Source: JAXLZZ01 sp046350675
GTDB lineage: Bacteria > Patescibacteriota > Saccharimonadia > Saccharimonadales > UBA4665
Assembly (NCBI GenBank): GCA_046350675.1
Contig: JAXLZZ010000007.1
Location: 1-64,000, forward strand
Length of the DNA stretch: 64,000 bases
Direction of reading: 5' to 3'
Made by a program: the position numbers and the translations under genes. The notes below the pieces were generated by a model, which worked only from the letters and a program-made list of their open reading frames with translations, searched no databases and was not told the origin of the DNA. Positions 25,485 through 34,184 of this stretch are shown here, in pieces. The stretch's first letter is position 1. Each line of letters begins with the position of its first letter.

Positions 25485-27290
25485 GTGAGTGTTCTTTCTA
25501 CTGATTCTGAGCAGCAAATCAAAGATACGCTTGTATCTAGTGAGTTTATTACTAAAGAGAAGCTTGAAGAGGCCGAAAAGGCTGCCGAAAAGGCTCATGA
25601 GCCGCTGTTTGCGCACCTCGTAAAGAATAATTTAATTACTGACGAACAGCTTACTAAAGTACACGCTACAATGACAAAAGTGCCATATGTGAATCTTACG
25701 ACGGCGCGTATCGACCCAAAGGTGCTTGAACTGCTGCCACAGGATATCGCAGAACGTTATATGGCTGTGCCATTGGGTGAAATGCAGCACAGATTGGTCG
25801 TAGCCATGCTTGATGCCGATAACGTGCAAGCGGTGGACTTTTTAAGCAATCGAATTAAACGTCCATTAAAGGTGTATGTTGCGAGTGAGGCGGGCATCCG
25901 ACAGGTGCTCAAGCAGTACGGGGCAAGTCTTGATACCCAGATGGACGATACCCTCAAGGCCAAACTCAATATGACAGGTGTTGACACAAAGCTGCCAGAC
26001 GAGCAGGACGATACACCCGTTGAAAACAAGAAAATAAAAACAATCGTTCAAGACTCACCGATTAGTAAGGCACTTTCGGCAATCTTGGAGTTTGCGGCAC
26101 GCAATAGGGCGAGTGACGTGCACTTGGAGCCGCTCGAGAAGGAGCTTAAGGTACGTTGTCGTGTGGATGGCGTGCTAAGAGAGGTGATGCGGCTACCTAA
26201 GAACACTGAACCCGCGCTTATCTCGCGCATTAAAATTCTAGCTAACCTCAAGATTGACGAGCACCGTACGCCGCAGGATGGTCAGTTTACCGTAGAAGTA
26301 GACGGCAAGCCAATTGATTTGCGTATTGCGATTGCACCAATTGTTTGGGGCGAGCAAGTGGTGATTCGCTTGCTGGATAAGACCGGCACCTCGATGAAAC
26401 TCGAGGATATGGGTTATCGTGGCCGTGCGCTTCGGACAATTCGAAAAGGGCTAGAACGACCAAATGGCATGATTCTGACCAGTGGCCCAACTGGCTCGGG
26501 TAAATCGACCTCGCTATATGCATTGATGCAAGAAATCGCTAATGACAGCATCAATATTGTGACACTTGAAGATCCAGTTGAGTACAAAATGTCTGGCATC
26601 AATCAGATCCAGGTGAACCCAGAAGTTGGGCTAACTTTTGCTTCAGGCTTGCGCAGTGTGCTGCGCCAGGACCCCGACGTTGTAATGGTAGGAGAGATTC
26701 GCGACAAAGAGACAGCTCAGCTTGCCGTCCAGGCCGCCCTTACCGGCCACTTAGTATTTAGTACACTACACACAAACAGTGCTGCTGGTATCTTGCCGCG
26801 CCTACTCGATATGGGTATCGAACCATTCCTGATAGCCAGCACGGTGCATACGGTGATTGGTCAGCGCTTGGTTCGCCGCATTGGTGACGATAAGGAGACG
26901 TATCAGAGTACAGATGCAGAAACAAAAGCTATCCAAGCGACAATTGGCAATTTTTTGCCGTCAGCCCAGGATAAAATGCCAGCCTTGGCGGCCGATATGG
27001 GGTACAAAAGCTTGCCTCTAGCCAACCAAAACGCTTATACTTTAACCAAGGGCGTAGATAGTCCCGATACTCCTGGCGGTTATAAAGGCCGAATGGGCTT
27101 GTACGAAGTCTTTGAAGTATCAGAAGCCATACAAGGGTTAATTATGAAAAGATCCACAAGTTCAGAAATAGCGAAAGTAGCCGAAGCAGAGGGTATGGTT
27201 AACATGCGGCAAGACGGATACTTCAAGGCGCTTGACGGGCAGACTACCCTAGCGGAGGTGAATCGAGTGGCAGCAGAGGACAATTCATGA
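25485..27290 (+). CDS. pilB: Type IV pilus extension ATPase PilB
   Basis: A 601-residue GspE/PilB hexameric ATPase that drives pilus extension. The N-terminal T2SSE_N domain (about 1-150) is followed by the motor with Walker A GPTGSGKST near residue 330, an Asp box and Walker B, and GHLVFSTLHTNSA. The four-cysteine zinc site that PilB/GspE usually carry before GRMGLYEV is absent; the segment is long and Cys-free. GTG start that overlaps a repeat-derived frame; no clear Shine-Dalgarno. Confidence 0.95.
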   Translation: MSVLSTDSEQQIKDTLVSSEFITKEKLEEAEKAAEKAHEPLFAHLVKNNLITDEQLTKVHATMTKVPYVNLTTARIDPKVLELLPQDIAERYMAVPLGEMQHRLVVAMLDADNVQAVDFLSNRIKRPLKVYVASEAGIRQVLKQYGASLDTQMDDTLKAKLNMTGVDTKLPDEQDDTPVENKKIKTIVQDSPISKALSAILEFAARNRASDVHLEPLEKELKVRCRVDGVLREVMRLPKNTEPALISRIKILANLKIDEHRTPQDGQFTVEVDGKPIDLRIAIAPIVWGEQVVIRLLDKTGTSMKLEDMGYRGRALRTIRKGLERPNGMILTSGPTGSGKSTSLYALMQEIANDSINIVTLEDPVEYKMSGINQIQVNPEVGLTFASGLRSVLRQDPDVVMVGEIRDKETAQLAVQAALTGHLVFSTLHTNSAAGILPRLLDMGIEPFLIASTVHTVIGQRLVRRIGDDKETYQSTDAETKAIQATIGNFLPSAQDKMPALAADMGYKSLPLANQNAYTLTKGVDSPDTPGGYKGRMGLYEVFEVSEAIQGLIMKRSTSSEIAKVAEAEGMVNMRQDGYFKALDGQTTLAEVNRVAAEDNS

Positions 27291-27292
27291 AC

Positions 27293-27430
27293 GGGCAATT
27301 AGCAATAAGCAATAAGCAAATAGCGATAGATTCACGATTAGCGATTAGCTATGGAATTACAGTGCAGCATAATCGCCAATCGCCAATCGCTACTGCATTG
27401 CAATTTGGTAATCGTGAATCGCTAATAGAA
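27293..27430. repeat. Repeat family C, copy 1
   Basis: An AT-rich palindromic repeat of about 140 bp made of GCAATTAGCAATAAGC-like units, with GCAGCATAATCG in the middle and AATCGTGAATCGCTAAT at the right end. A second copy follows pilT at 28542-28680, so the two flank that gene. Confidence 0.75.
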
Positions 27431-27467
27431 ACACATAGAGTTTAAAAAGGATAGGTGGGTACACATT

Positions 27468-28541
27468 ATGGCAGCACAAGGACAACCACGAATCGAAGTA
27501 TTACTGGATGAGGTGATCAAAAAGAAGGCCTCGGATTTGCATATTCAAGTTGGTTTGCCACCAATGATACGTGTTGACGGGGCTTTAGCAGCAGTAACAG
27601 GCGCTGATCCTTTGAACGAAGAAGCGGTCGAGGCATTAGTATTCTCTATTCTTGATGAAGACCAAAAACAAATTCTTTTGAAAGACAAAGAGTTTGACTT
27701 TAGTTTTGCCTATGGTGACTTGGGTCGATTCCGTGTTAACGCATTCCACGAGCGCGGTAATCTTGCCGCAGCGTTGCGCTTAATCCCGAATGAAATTTTG
27801 ACGATTGAGCAGCTTGGCCTACCAGAAGTTGTGAATAAATTTGCTGACTTGCCACGTGGCTTAGTGCTTGTAACTGGTCCGACTGGTTCAGGTAAGTCCA
27901 CATCGCTTGCCGCATTGGTCCACAAGATTAACTCCGAGCAAAGCAAGCATATCATCACCATCGAAGACCCAATCGAATTCACGCACAAATCGCAAAAATC
28001 AGTGATTGTACAGCGCGAGGTGCACTACGATACATACTCATTTAGCGCAGCTTTACGTAGTGCATTGCGCGAAGACCCCGATGTCGTATTGGTTGGTGAG
28101 ATGCGCGACCTTGAAACAATTGCTAGCGCCATCACGATTGCAGAAACAGGCCACTTGGTGTTTGCAACTCTGCACACTAACAGTGCAGCGCAGAGTATTG
28201 ACCGTATGATTGATGTATTCCCACCACACCAGCAGCCGCAAATTCGTGCGCAGCTTTCTAATATCTTGCAAGCAATCGTTTCGCAGCGTTTGGTGCCAAC
28301 CATTGGTGGTGGGCGTGTTGCAGCAGCAGAAATATTGGTGGCTACACCAGCAGTGCGCAATATCATTCGTGAGGGTAAAAGTCACCAGCTCGAGGCCGTG
28401 ATTCAGACGGGCGCAGAATTTGGTATGCAGTCAATGGATAAGCAGCTTGTAAGCCTGATTCACGAAGGTTCAATCACCTATGACGAAGCACGTAATTTTG
28501 CTGTTGACCTAGAAGAATTAGACAGATTGATGCGAGGCTAA
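27468..28541 (+). CDS. pilT: Type IV pilus retraction ATPase PilT
   Basis: A 357-residue PilT. The N-terminal PAS-like domain is followed by Walker A GPTGSGKST near residue 140, the Asp box (IITIEDPIEF), Walker B (DPDVVLVGEMRD), and the His box GHLVFATLHTNSA. The C-terminal AIRNLIREGK-like segment that marks PilT is seen as AVRNIIREGKSHQ. Presence of PilT implies pili that can retract, hence twitching or uptake. Flanked on both sides by repeat family C. Confidence 0.95.
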   Translation: MAAQGQPRIEVLLDEVIKKKASDLHIQVGLPPMIRVDGALAAVTGADPLNEEAVEALVFSILDEDQKQILLKDKEFDFSFAYGDLGRFRVNAFHERGNLAAALRLIPNEILTIEQLGLPEVVNKFADLPRGLVLVTGPTGSGKSTSLAALVHKINSEQSKHIITIEDPIEFTHKSQKSVIVQREVHYDTYSFSAALRSALREDPDVVLVGEMRDLETIASAITIAETGHLVFATLHTNSAAQSIDRMIDVFPPHQQPQIRAQLSNILQAIVSQRLVPTIGGGRVAAAEILVATPAVRNIIREGKSHQLEAVIQTGAEFGMQSMDKQLVSLIHEGSITYDEARNFAVDLEELDRLMRG

Positions 28542-28680
28542 CATGCAATTAGCAATTAGCAATTTACAAAGGGCGATAGATTGGCAATTGGCTATTGGCG
28601 ATGGAATCGCAATGCAGCATAATGGCTCATCGAAAATTGCGACTTTTTTGCAATTTGCTAATCGTGAATCGCTAATCGTC
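28542..28680. repeat. Repeat family C, copy 2
   Basis: The partner of 27293-27430: CAATTAGCAATTAGCAATT on the left, GCAGCATAAT in the middle, AATCGTGAATCGCTAATCG on the right. The pilC Shine-Dalgarno GGAGG begins only a few bases after it. Confidence 0.75.
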
Positions 28681-28694
28681 GACCGGAGGTCAGT

Positions 28695-29915
28695 GTGCTG
28701 ACGTACAGCTACGAAGCTAAAAACTCTAAGACTGGCAAAATCGTAAAAGGCCAGGTGCAAGCCGACAATGAACAGTCAGCTACCAAGTTGGTGAAGAGCC
28801 AAGGCCTTACGCCGCTGACAATCAAGGCTGAAAAAACTGACGGCGGTTTTAGTTTTAGTAGAAGAATTAGGACTAAAGACAAGGTTTTGTTCTCTCGCCA
28901 GCTGTCTACGTTGATTAACGCAGGCTTGCCGCTTGTGCAGAGTCTACGTAATGTTGCCAGCCAGACCACCAACAAGAAGTTCACTCTAGTTATTAACGAG
29001 GCGATTACTGATGTGGAAGCTGGTACTGCTTTTAGCGAGGCTTTAGCAAAGCATCCAACGGTCTTTAACAGGGTATATATAAGCATGGTGGCGGCCGGAG
29101 AGACTTCTGGTACGCTCGACAAGGCCTTAGAGCGCTTGGCCAATCAGCAAGAAAAAGACGCTGACATTATAAGCAAAGTGCGTGGCGCGATGATCTATCC
29201 ATTAATTGTGCTCTTGGTGATGATGGCAGTCGTAACATTTATGATTGTTAAAGTGTTGCCACAGGTCGAGGATATTTATGCAGATCTTCCCGGAGCTTCT
29301 TTGCCGTTTGTGACAGTTGTATTGCTTGCTGTATCACACTTTGTGACTAAATTCTGGTGGCTGGTACTTATTTTGCTTGGTTTGGGGGCATTCTTTGGCA
29401 GTCGTTGGGCGCGCACTATGGGCGGAAGGGCATTTATTGATCGCGCAAAAATGCGCACGTGGCCAATAGGTACTTTATATATGAAGATGTATATGGCACG
29501 CTTTTCGAGAACTGGCACTACGTTGGTTGGAAGCGGTGTTCCACTCTTGCAGGTACTTGATATCACTGCTGACGCGGTGGATAACGTACATATTGCAGAC
29601 TCACTGCACACAGCTGCTGAGAAGGTTAAGGGTGGCAAGGCATTATCTGATTCACTTGAAGGTGATCCAAACTTCCTCGAACTAGTGCCAAACATGCTCA
29701 AAATCGGTGAAGATTCTGGTTCCATGGAAGACATGCTAGCAAAAGTTGCTGACTACTACGAGAAAGAAGTCGACAACGAAATCAAAGCAATTAGTACAAC
29801 CATAGAGCCAGTAATGATGATCATTATGGGCATAATTGCTATAACAATTGTTGCAGCTATCCTTCTGCCTATCTACGGTCTTGTGAATCAATCTGGCTTT
29901 ACTGGTGCTGGCTAG
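28695..29915 (+). CDS. pilC: Type IV pilus platform protein PilC
   Basis: A 406-residue GspF/PilC polytopic protein that converts PilB/PilT motion into pilin movement. It has two T2SSF repeats (about 70-195 and 270-395), three membrane helices, and the GLPLVQSLRNVA and GVPLLQVLDIT segments near the start of each repeat. GTG start with GGAGG 6 nt upstream. Confidence 0.95.
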   Translation: MLTYSYEAKNSKTGKIVKGQVQADNEQSATKLVKSQGLTPLTIKAEKTDGGFSFSRRIRTKDKVLFSRQLSTLINAGLPLVQSLRNVASQTTNKKFTLVINEAITDVEAGTAFSEALAKHPTVFNRVYISMVAAGETSGTLDKALERLANQQEKDADIISKVRGAMIYPLIVLLVMMAVVTFMIVKVLPQVEDIYADLPGASLPFVTVVLLAVSHFVTKFWWLVLILLGLGAFFGSRWARTMGGRAFIDRAKMRTWPIGTLYMKMYMARFSRTGTTLVGSGVPLLQVLDITADAVDNVHIADSLHTAAEKVKGGKALSDSLEGDPNFLELVPNMLKIGEDSGSMEDMLAKVADYYEKEVDNEIKAISTTIEPVMMIIMGIIAITIVAAILLPIYGLVNQSGFTGAG

Positions 29916-29924
29916 GAGCTGGCG

Positions 29925-30404
29925 ATGACCAAGACAAGCAAACAACATGGTTTTACAATTGTGGAAGTCTTGATAGTTTTGGCGATCTCTGGGCTGATTC
30001 TTATGATGGTATTCATGACAGTGCCCACGCTTCAGCGCAACGCGCGTAATAACGAGAGAAAACAGGATGTTTCATCTATACTGCAAGCGATTTCAAGATG
30101 GGAGCTCAATAACTCTGGTGGCTTTCCTGCATCGGGCGACAAGGGTGCTATCTTGGATCGAGCGAAACGTTCATATTATACTGACCCCAGTAGCGTAACG
30201 ATAACGCCTCGTACAAGCGAAGAATCATACAATGTGCTCAGTGCAGTTACGGACATAGATGCGATTACAATTGCGAACTATGCAAAGTGTGCTGATGATG
30301 GCAGCGGCAGAGGAATAGGCACTGGTACTGGCTACAACGATGTCGTGGCTTTATTCGCAGTAGAGACACGAACTAGCTCGGCACCTCAGTGTCAAGAGCT
30401 GTAA
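29925..30404 (+). CDS. Type IV prepilin (major-type pilin 1)
   Basis: A 159-residue prepilin: an 8-residue leader ending in Gly, then FTIVEVLIVLAISGLI with Glu at position +5, followed by a variable exported domain with two cysteines near its C terminus (YAKCADD, APQCQEL) that could form the D-loop disulfide. A GGAG Shine-Dalgarno precedes the ATG. It shares LQRNARNNERKQD with the next pilin, so the two are paralogs. Confidence 0.92.
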   Translation: MTKTSKQHGFTIVEVLIVLAISGLILMMVFMTVPTLQRNARNNERKQDVSSILQAISRWELNNSGGFPASGDKGAILDRAKRSYYTDPSSVTITPRTSEESYNVLSAVTDIDAITIANYAKCADDGSGRGIGTGTGYNDVVALFAVETRTSSAPQCQEL

Positions 30405-30494
30405 TCTGGGGATAAACACTTGCTTTTTATCTGTTAGCAGATTATTATCAAACCATAAGCATTTAAAAACCAAGCAGCAAAGGGGGCATTTGCG

Positions 30495-30983
30495 ATGCTT
30501 AACAAACTAGAAAGTTTACGAAAAGACAGAAAATCAGACCAAACAGGCTTCACTATTATTGAAGTTATGATTGTATTGGCTATAGCCGGGCTCATTATCC
30601 TAATCGTATTTTTGGCAGTACCAGCCTTGCAGCGCAACAGCCGCAACACACAGCGCAGTAATGACTCTTCACGCCTATCAGGCTTAATCTCGGAATACAT
30701 TACTAATCATAATGGCCAAGAACCGGCAGGTTTTGGTACAGGTGCAACTCAGATAAATCTAGCAGACGAATCGTTCTCGATCATTACTGCACCAAGTGGC
30801 AATATTGTCGCTCGCCCAGCTAGCCCTACTGCGCCTGGTGCTGATGTGGTGGTTGTGTATAAAAACGCAAAATGCTCAAGTGATGGAGTATTAACAGAGT
30901 CAGCTAGTTCTTCTCGCAGCCTAGTAGTTTGGTACGGCATAGAGGGTAAAACTCCAACACGTTGCGTGAGCGCGGGTAATTAG
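30495..30983 (+). CDS. Type IV prepilin (major-type pilin 2)
   Basis: A 162-residue prepilin with leader ending TG, then FTIIEVMIVLAIAGLI, and a domain with a C-terminal cysteine pair (NAKCSSD, TRCVSAGN). ALQRNSRNTQRSND matches the same stretch in the preceding pilin. AAAGGGGG lies about 9 nt before the ATG. The 90-bp gap upstream may hold its own promoter (TTGCTTTTT region), allowing separate expression. Confidence 0.92.
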   Translation: MLNKLESLRKDRKSDQTGFTIIEVMIVLAIAGLIILIVFLAVPALQRNSRNTQRSNDSSRLSGLISEYITNHNGQEPAGFGTGATQINLADESFSIITAPSGNIVARPASPTAPGADVVVVYKNAKCSSDGVLTESASSSRSLVVWYGIEGKTPTRCVSAGN

Positions 30984-31000
30984 TAAACAACTTAACTTTT

Positions 31001-31037
31001 ACCTAAAGCGTTATCTAGTAAGGATGGCGTTTTAGGT
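31001..31037 (+). other. Hairpin between pilin 2 and pilD
   Basis: ACCTAAAGCG (31001-31010) pairs over 10 bp, one G-U included, with CGTTTTAGGT (31028-31037). No run of T follows, so it looks more like a processing or stability element for the abundant pilin mRNA than a terminator. Confidence 0.5.
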
Positions 31038-31045
31038 GTGCTAAG

Positions 31046-31915
31046 ATGTTGCTTATGATTATTGTTGTTCTTTTTCTACTGGGTCTGTGCCTGGGTAGCT
31101 TCGCTAACGCGCTCGTATGGCGTGTGCATGAACAAGCGGTAGAAGCAAAGAAGAAAAAACCAAATCAGAAACGCCTAAAAGATCTGTCAGTGCTTAAAGG
31201 ACGGTCTATGTGCCCGGATTGTGGGCACGAGCTGAAGGCTAGAGATCTTGTACCAGTGTTGAGCTGGTTGAGTACTGGCGGCAAGTGTCGATATTGTGGC
31301 AAGAAGATCTCAGCTCAGTATCCGTTGGTGGAGATTGCTACTGCCTTGGCCTTTGTGGTCTCATATCTGTTCTGGCCGTTAGCAGATAGCGGTTCGCGGT
31401 TAGCCGCTGCAGGGTCGCTATCAGCTTTTATTCTTTGGTTGCCGATTGTAACGGGGCTGATGGCTCTGCTGGTGTACGATCTGAAGTGGTATTTGCTGCC
31501 TAATCGCATAATTTACCCTCTGGCGGGTGTAGCAGGGCTCCTAGCCATCATACAGGCAGCTACAGCGGTTTCACCCTTCAAAGCCATGGTAGACACAGCT
31601 TTGGCAGTAATTATCGGCGGGGGGCTGTTTTATGTGCTTTTTCAGGTATCGAAAGGCAAGTGGATAGGTGGTGGAGATGTAAAGCTCGGATGGTTACTGG
31701 GGTTAATCGTGGCTACACCGGGTAATGCACTCCTGATGATATTCATCGCTGCTCTGTTTGGCACTATTGTGAGTCTACCCCTGTTAATAAACCAGAAGCT
31801 TAAACGAACAAGTGTGATCCCGTTTGGCCCCTTCTTGATAATCGGTGCATTTATAGCCATGCTTTTTGGCGAGCAGGTTATTGATTGGTACCTACACTCC
31901 CTGTTGATGCTGTGA
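31046..31915 (+). CDS. pilD: Prepilin peptidase PilD (A24)
   Basis: A 289-residue membrane aspartyl protease that cleaves prepilin leaders and methylates the new N terminus. The N-terminal domain has the zinc tetracysteine (Cys56/59 and Cys81/84). Catalytic Asp residues lie in LVYDLKWYLLPNRI and GGGDVKLGW. About eight membrane helices. TAAGAT (31042-31047) ends 7 nt before an in-frame ATG at 31055, so the true start may be that codon on a leaderless mRNA. Confidence 0.94.
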   Translation: MLLMIIVVLFLLGLCLGSFANALVWRVHEQAVEAKKKKPNQKRLKDLSVLKGRSMCPDCGHELKARDLVPVLSWLSTGGKCRYCGKKISAQYPLVEIATALAFVVSYLFWPLADSGSRLAAAGSLSAFILWLPIVTGLMALLVYDLKWYLLPNRIIYPLAGVAGLLAIIQAATAVSPFKAMVDTALAVIIGGGLFYVLFQVSKGKWIGGGDVKLGWLLGLIVATPGNALLMIFIAALFGTIVSLPLLINQKLKRTSVIPFGPFLIIGAFIAMLFGEQVIDWYLHSLLML

Positions 31916-32235
31916 TTGTCATCCTGAGCGGAGTCGAAGGATCTGTTTGCTCTCATGTTCTTCCGATGAAGAACCAAATCCATACTTTTGGCTTAGCCCA
32001 AAAGTAGGCAAAAACCCAAGAGCACAGCCTACACCTGACTTGAATGCTGTAAAGCGCAACAATGTTTTGAACATCTCCTTTCAGTCGACTTCGCTCGTTA
32101 TAGATTCCATAGGAATCTCACTCAGCAGAGTCCAAAACAAGAATTGTTGCTTTCACAGCTTTCAAATCACGTTCCAGCTGTTGACGCTCGAAAAATCGCC
32201 ATGGCATTCCTCACATCCTGTGAGGAATTGTTTAA
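31916..32235. repeat. Dispersed repeat family A, copy 3
   Basis: Starts with an inverted mini-repeat (TGTCATCCTGAGCGGAGTCG), then CTTTTGG...CCAAAAG, a block shared with 37070 and 61137 copies (ATAGGAATCTCACTCAGCA), and ends in CGCCATGGCATTCCTC with the GAGGAATT palindrome. It fills the 375-bp gap between pilD and the minor pilins; no gene is seen. Confidence 0.85.
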
Positions 32236-32290
32236 TGATAATGTGTAACAGGTGTTGACCTCTTAACGCTTATGGTATAATTGGCAACAT

Positions 32291-33067
32291 ATGAAAGGTG
32301 GAAACTCCCCCCTAAAACTAAAAGCTCAACACAAAGGCTATACCATCGTTGAGGTCATGATTGTATTGGCCGTCTCCGGCTTCATGTTTGTAATCGCTGC
32401 TAGCTTCATCAATGGCAAGCAAGCCAGAGCTTCATTTACGAGTGGGGCAAACGAAATGGCGTCGCGCATTCAAGGCACAATAGATGAGGTTAATGACGGT
32501 AGGTTTAGTGATATCAAGCTGCGCTGCTTTTTAGATGGCACCAGCGTTAAGGTCGAGGATCCTGATGTGAGTAGCCAGCAAGGCAATAACGCACCATGTG
32601 TATTTATGGGTAAATTTATGCATTTTAACCTTGATGGTAATACAAGTAAGTATGAAACATTTCTTTTAGCTGGCCAGCGCTTACCTGATGATGTCAGCGA
32701 TCCGCACATCACTCCTGTTATCAGTTCTACAGGCACACTAAACCTTACAACTACTTCTGCAATTCCCCAAGGTCTCACGGTTAAATATGTAAAGATTAAC
32801 GGAAGTACATATTATGGGCTGGGCTTTATGCGTGATCCTGCAGATGGTACAAGAATGTCGGTTATTTATGGCTTGAGTAGCCCAAACCAGTCTCAAGCAC
32901 AGGCAGTAGCTACCATTAACAATTCTAGTTCTCGTCCAAGTATCTTGTCTCCAAGTCAAATAGCAACACTGTGTATTACTGATGGCACGCGATACGGCAC
33001 AATTACTGTTGGTGAAGATGGTGCTAGCTTAAGAACAAAGACTAACCTAGGAATCTCGAGTTGTTAA
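32291..33067 (+). CDS. Prepilin-like minor pilin
   Basis: A 258-residue prepilin: leader ending in KG, then YTIVEVMIVLAVSGFMF, and a large beta-rich domain with cysteines (LRCFLDG, NAPCVFMG, TLCITDG, final SSC). Size suggests a minor pilin rather than the shaft subunit. TATAAT (32276-32281), with a TG extension, ends 9 nt before the ATG, so this second pilin block has its own, almost leaderless promoter. Confidence 0.88.
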   Translation: MKGGNSPLKLKAQHKGYTIVEVMIVLAVSGFMFVIAASFINGKQARASFTSGANEMASRIQGTIDEVNDGRFSDIKLRCFLDGTSVKVEDPDVSSQQGNNAPCVFMGKFMHFNLDGNTSKYETFLLAGQRLPDDVSDPHITPVISSTGTLNLTTTSAIPQGLTVKYVKINGSTYYGLGFMRDPADGTRMSVIYGLSSPNQSQAQAVATINNSSSRPSILSPSQIATLCITDGTRYGTITVGEDGASLRTKTNLGISSC

Positions 33068-33069
33068 TT

Positions 33070-33507
33070 ATGAAAAATATCAAAAAACTTGCCAGTCGTG
33101 GTGACACAATTGTGGAAGTCATGATCGTGCTGGCGGTTCTTGGCATGGCGATCTCTATCTGTTATGCTACTGCAAATCGGAGCTTAACTGATTCAAGGCA
33201 GGCGCAGGAGAACTCTGAAGCTTCGGAGATCGCCATATCGCAAATTGAACAGCTACGTGCACATGGTGGCCTAGATCACTCCGATGCAAATTCTCCTTAT
33301 AGTGGAGCCTCAGAGTTTTGTTATAAGGATGATGACGGTGCTAGGTCTAATGACGTGTCAGGCCTGGACTGTAAAAGAGATTTGTATAACTTCCGAGTTC
33401 AACGTACGGGAAGCCCCTCAGATAATGGTTTTACAGTGACTGTTAGCTGGGATAATGTTCGTGGTGACGGTCAGGATACAGTAACTATGAAGTATAGATT
33501 GCCATGA
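33070..33507 (+). CDS. Prepilin-like minor pilin (PilV/GspI-like)
   Basis: A 145-residue prepilin with the processing site SRG-DTIVEVMIVLAVLGM. Position +1 is Asp instead of the usual Phe/Met/Tyr, while Glu+5 is kept. The segment QIEQLRAH after the helix and the short domain resemble GspI/PilV. ATG at 33070 is preferred to a TTG at 33061. Starts 2 nt after the preceding stop and overlaps the next gene by ATGA. Confidence 0.85.
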   Translation: MKNIKKLASRGDTIVEVMIVLAVLGMAISICYATANRSLTDSRQAQENSEASEIAISQIEQLRAHGGLDHSDANSPYSGASEFCYKDDDGARSNDVSGLDCKRDLYNFRVQRTGSPSDNGFTVTVSWDNVRGDGQDTVTMKYRLP

Positions 33508-34166
33508 TAAAAGCAAAATACACCGTTCACGAGCAAAAAGGCTTTACAATTGTGGAATTAATGATCGGTACCGCGGTACTTTCAACAATCTTAGTGTTGG
33601 CAACAGTGACGATGGCTGGCATCGGGAGGCTGTATTACAAGGGCATTAATCAAGCTAAGATACAAAATGCGGTGCGTACCATCGCTAACGATGTAGTCCA
33701 AAATATTCAAGTAGGTAGTGATGTAGTAGTGGGTCCTGTATCGGGCTCTGGTGCAAGTGCGCAAATGAAAGCGTACTGTATTGGCAAGATACGATATAGC
33801 TACATTCCGGGAGTTAAGATGGGCGATACGGACGGAGGCATAACATACCAACATGTTTTCTGGCGCGATACTATCTCTAGCGGTTGTAGCCCCGCCAACC
33901 TTGCCCAAGGCGACCCTTCATCGGGGTATGGAGGCGTTAACGGTACTGAGCTTATGAGCCCAAATAGTCGCTTAACACGATTCACTATTTCCCTAACTTC
34001 TCAGGGAACTTATGGTGTTGATGTTGCTGCTGCGTACGGGGACGGTGATCTACTAGACCTGACGACTAACCCGAATAACCCTACTTGTCGGGGAGATATA
34101 GGCGATCAGTTTTGTGCGACTGCGAGTCTTCAAACAAAGGCTGTACGGAGGCTAGACTTGAATTAG
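33504..34166 (+). CDS. Prepilin-like minor pilin (PilW/GspJ-like)
   Basis: A 220-residue prepilin with leader ending in KG and FTIVELMIGTAVLSTILVLA. The following QNAVRTIANDVVQNIQ helix is like that of GspJ/PilW. Cysteines occur at AYCIGK, SGCSPAN, TCRGDI and FCATAS. Overlaps the preceding gene by 4 nt. Confidence 0.85.
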   Translation: MIKAKYTVHEQKGFTIVELMIGTAVLSTILVLATVTMAGIGRLYYKGINQAKIQNAVRTIANDVVQNIQVGSDVVVGPVSGSGASAQMKAYCIGKIRYSYIPGVKMGDTDGGITYQHVFWRDTISSGCSPANLAQGDPSSGYGGVNGTELMSPNSRLTRFTISLTSQGTYGVDVAAAYGDGDLLDLTTNPNNPTCRGDIGDQFCATASLQTKAVRRLDLN

Positions 34167-34184
34167 TCTAAATGGGGTATAATT

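Noticed and set aside
25273..25488. A 71-codon frame before pilB
   Set aside because: Same reason: repeat-derived sequence with RSFDFTQDD and DLSASVEMTG words.
31947..32258. Frames inside family A repeats (also at 37 and 61 kb)
   Set aside because: Such frames recur in every repeat copy with different stops, as expected for non-coding repeats.
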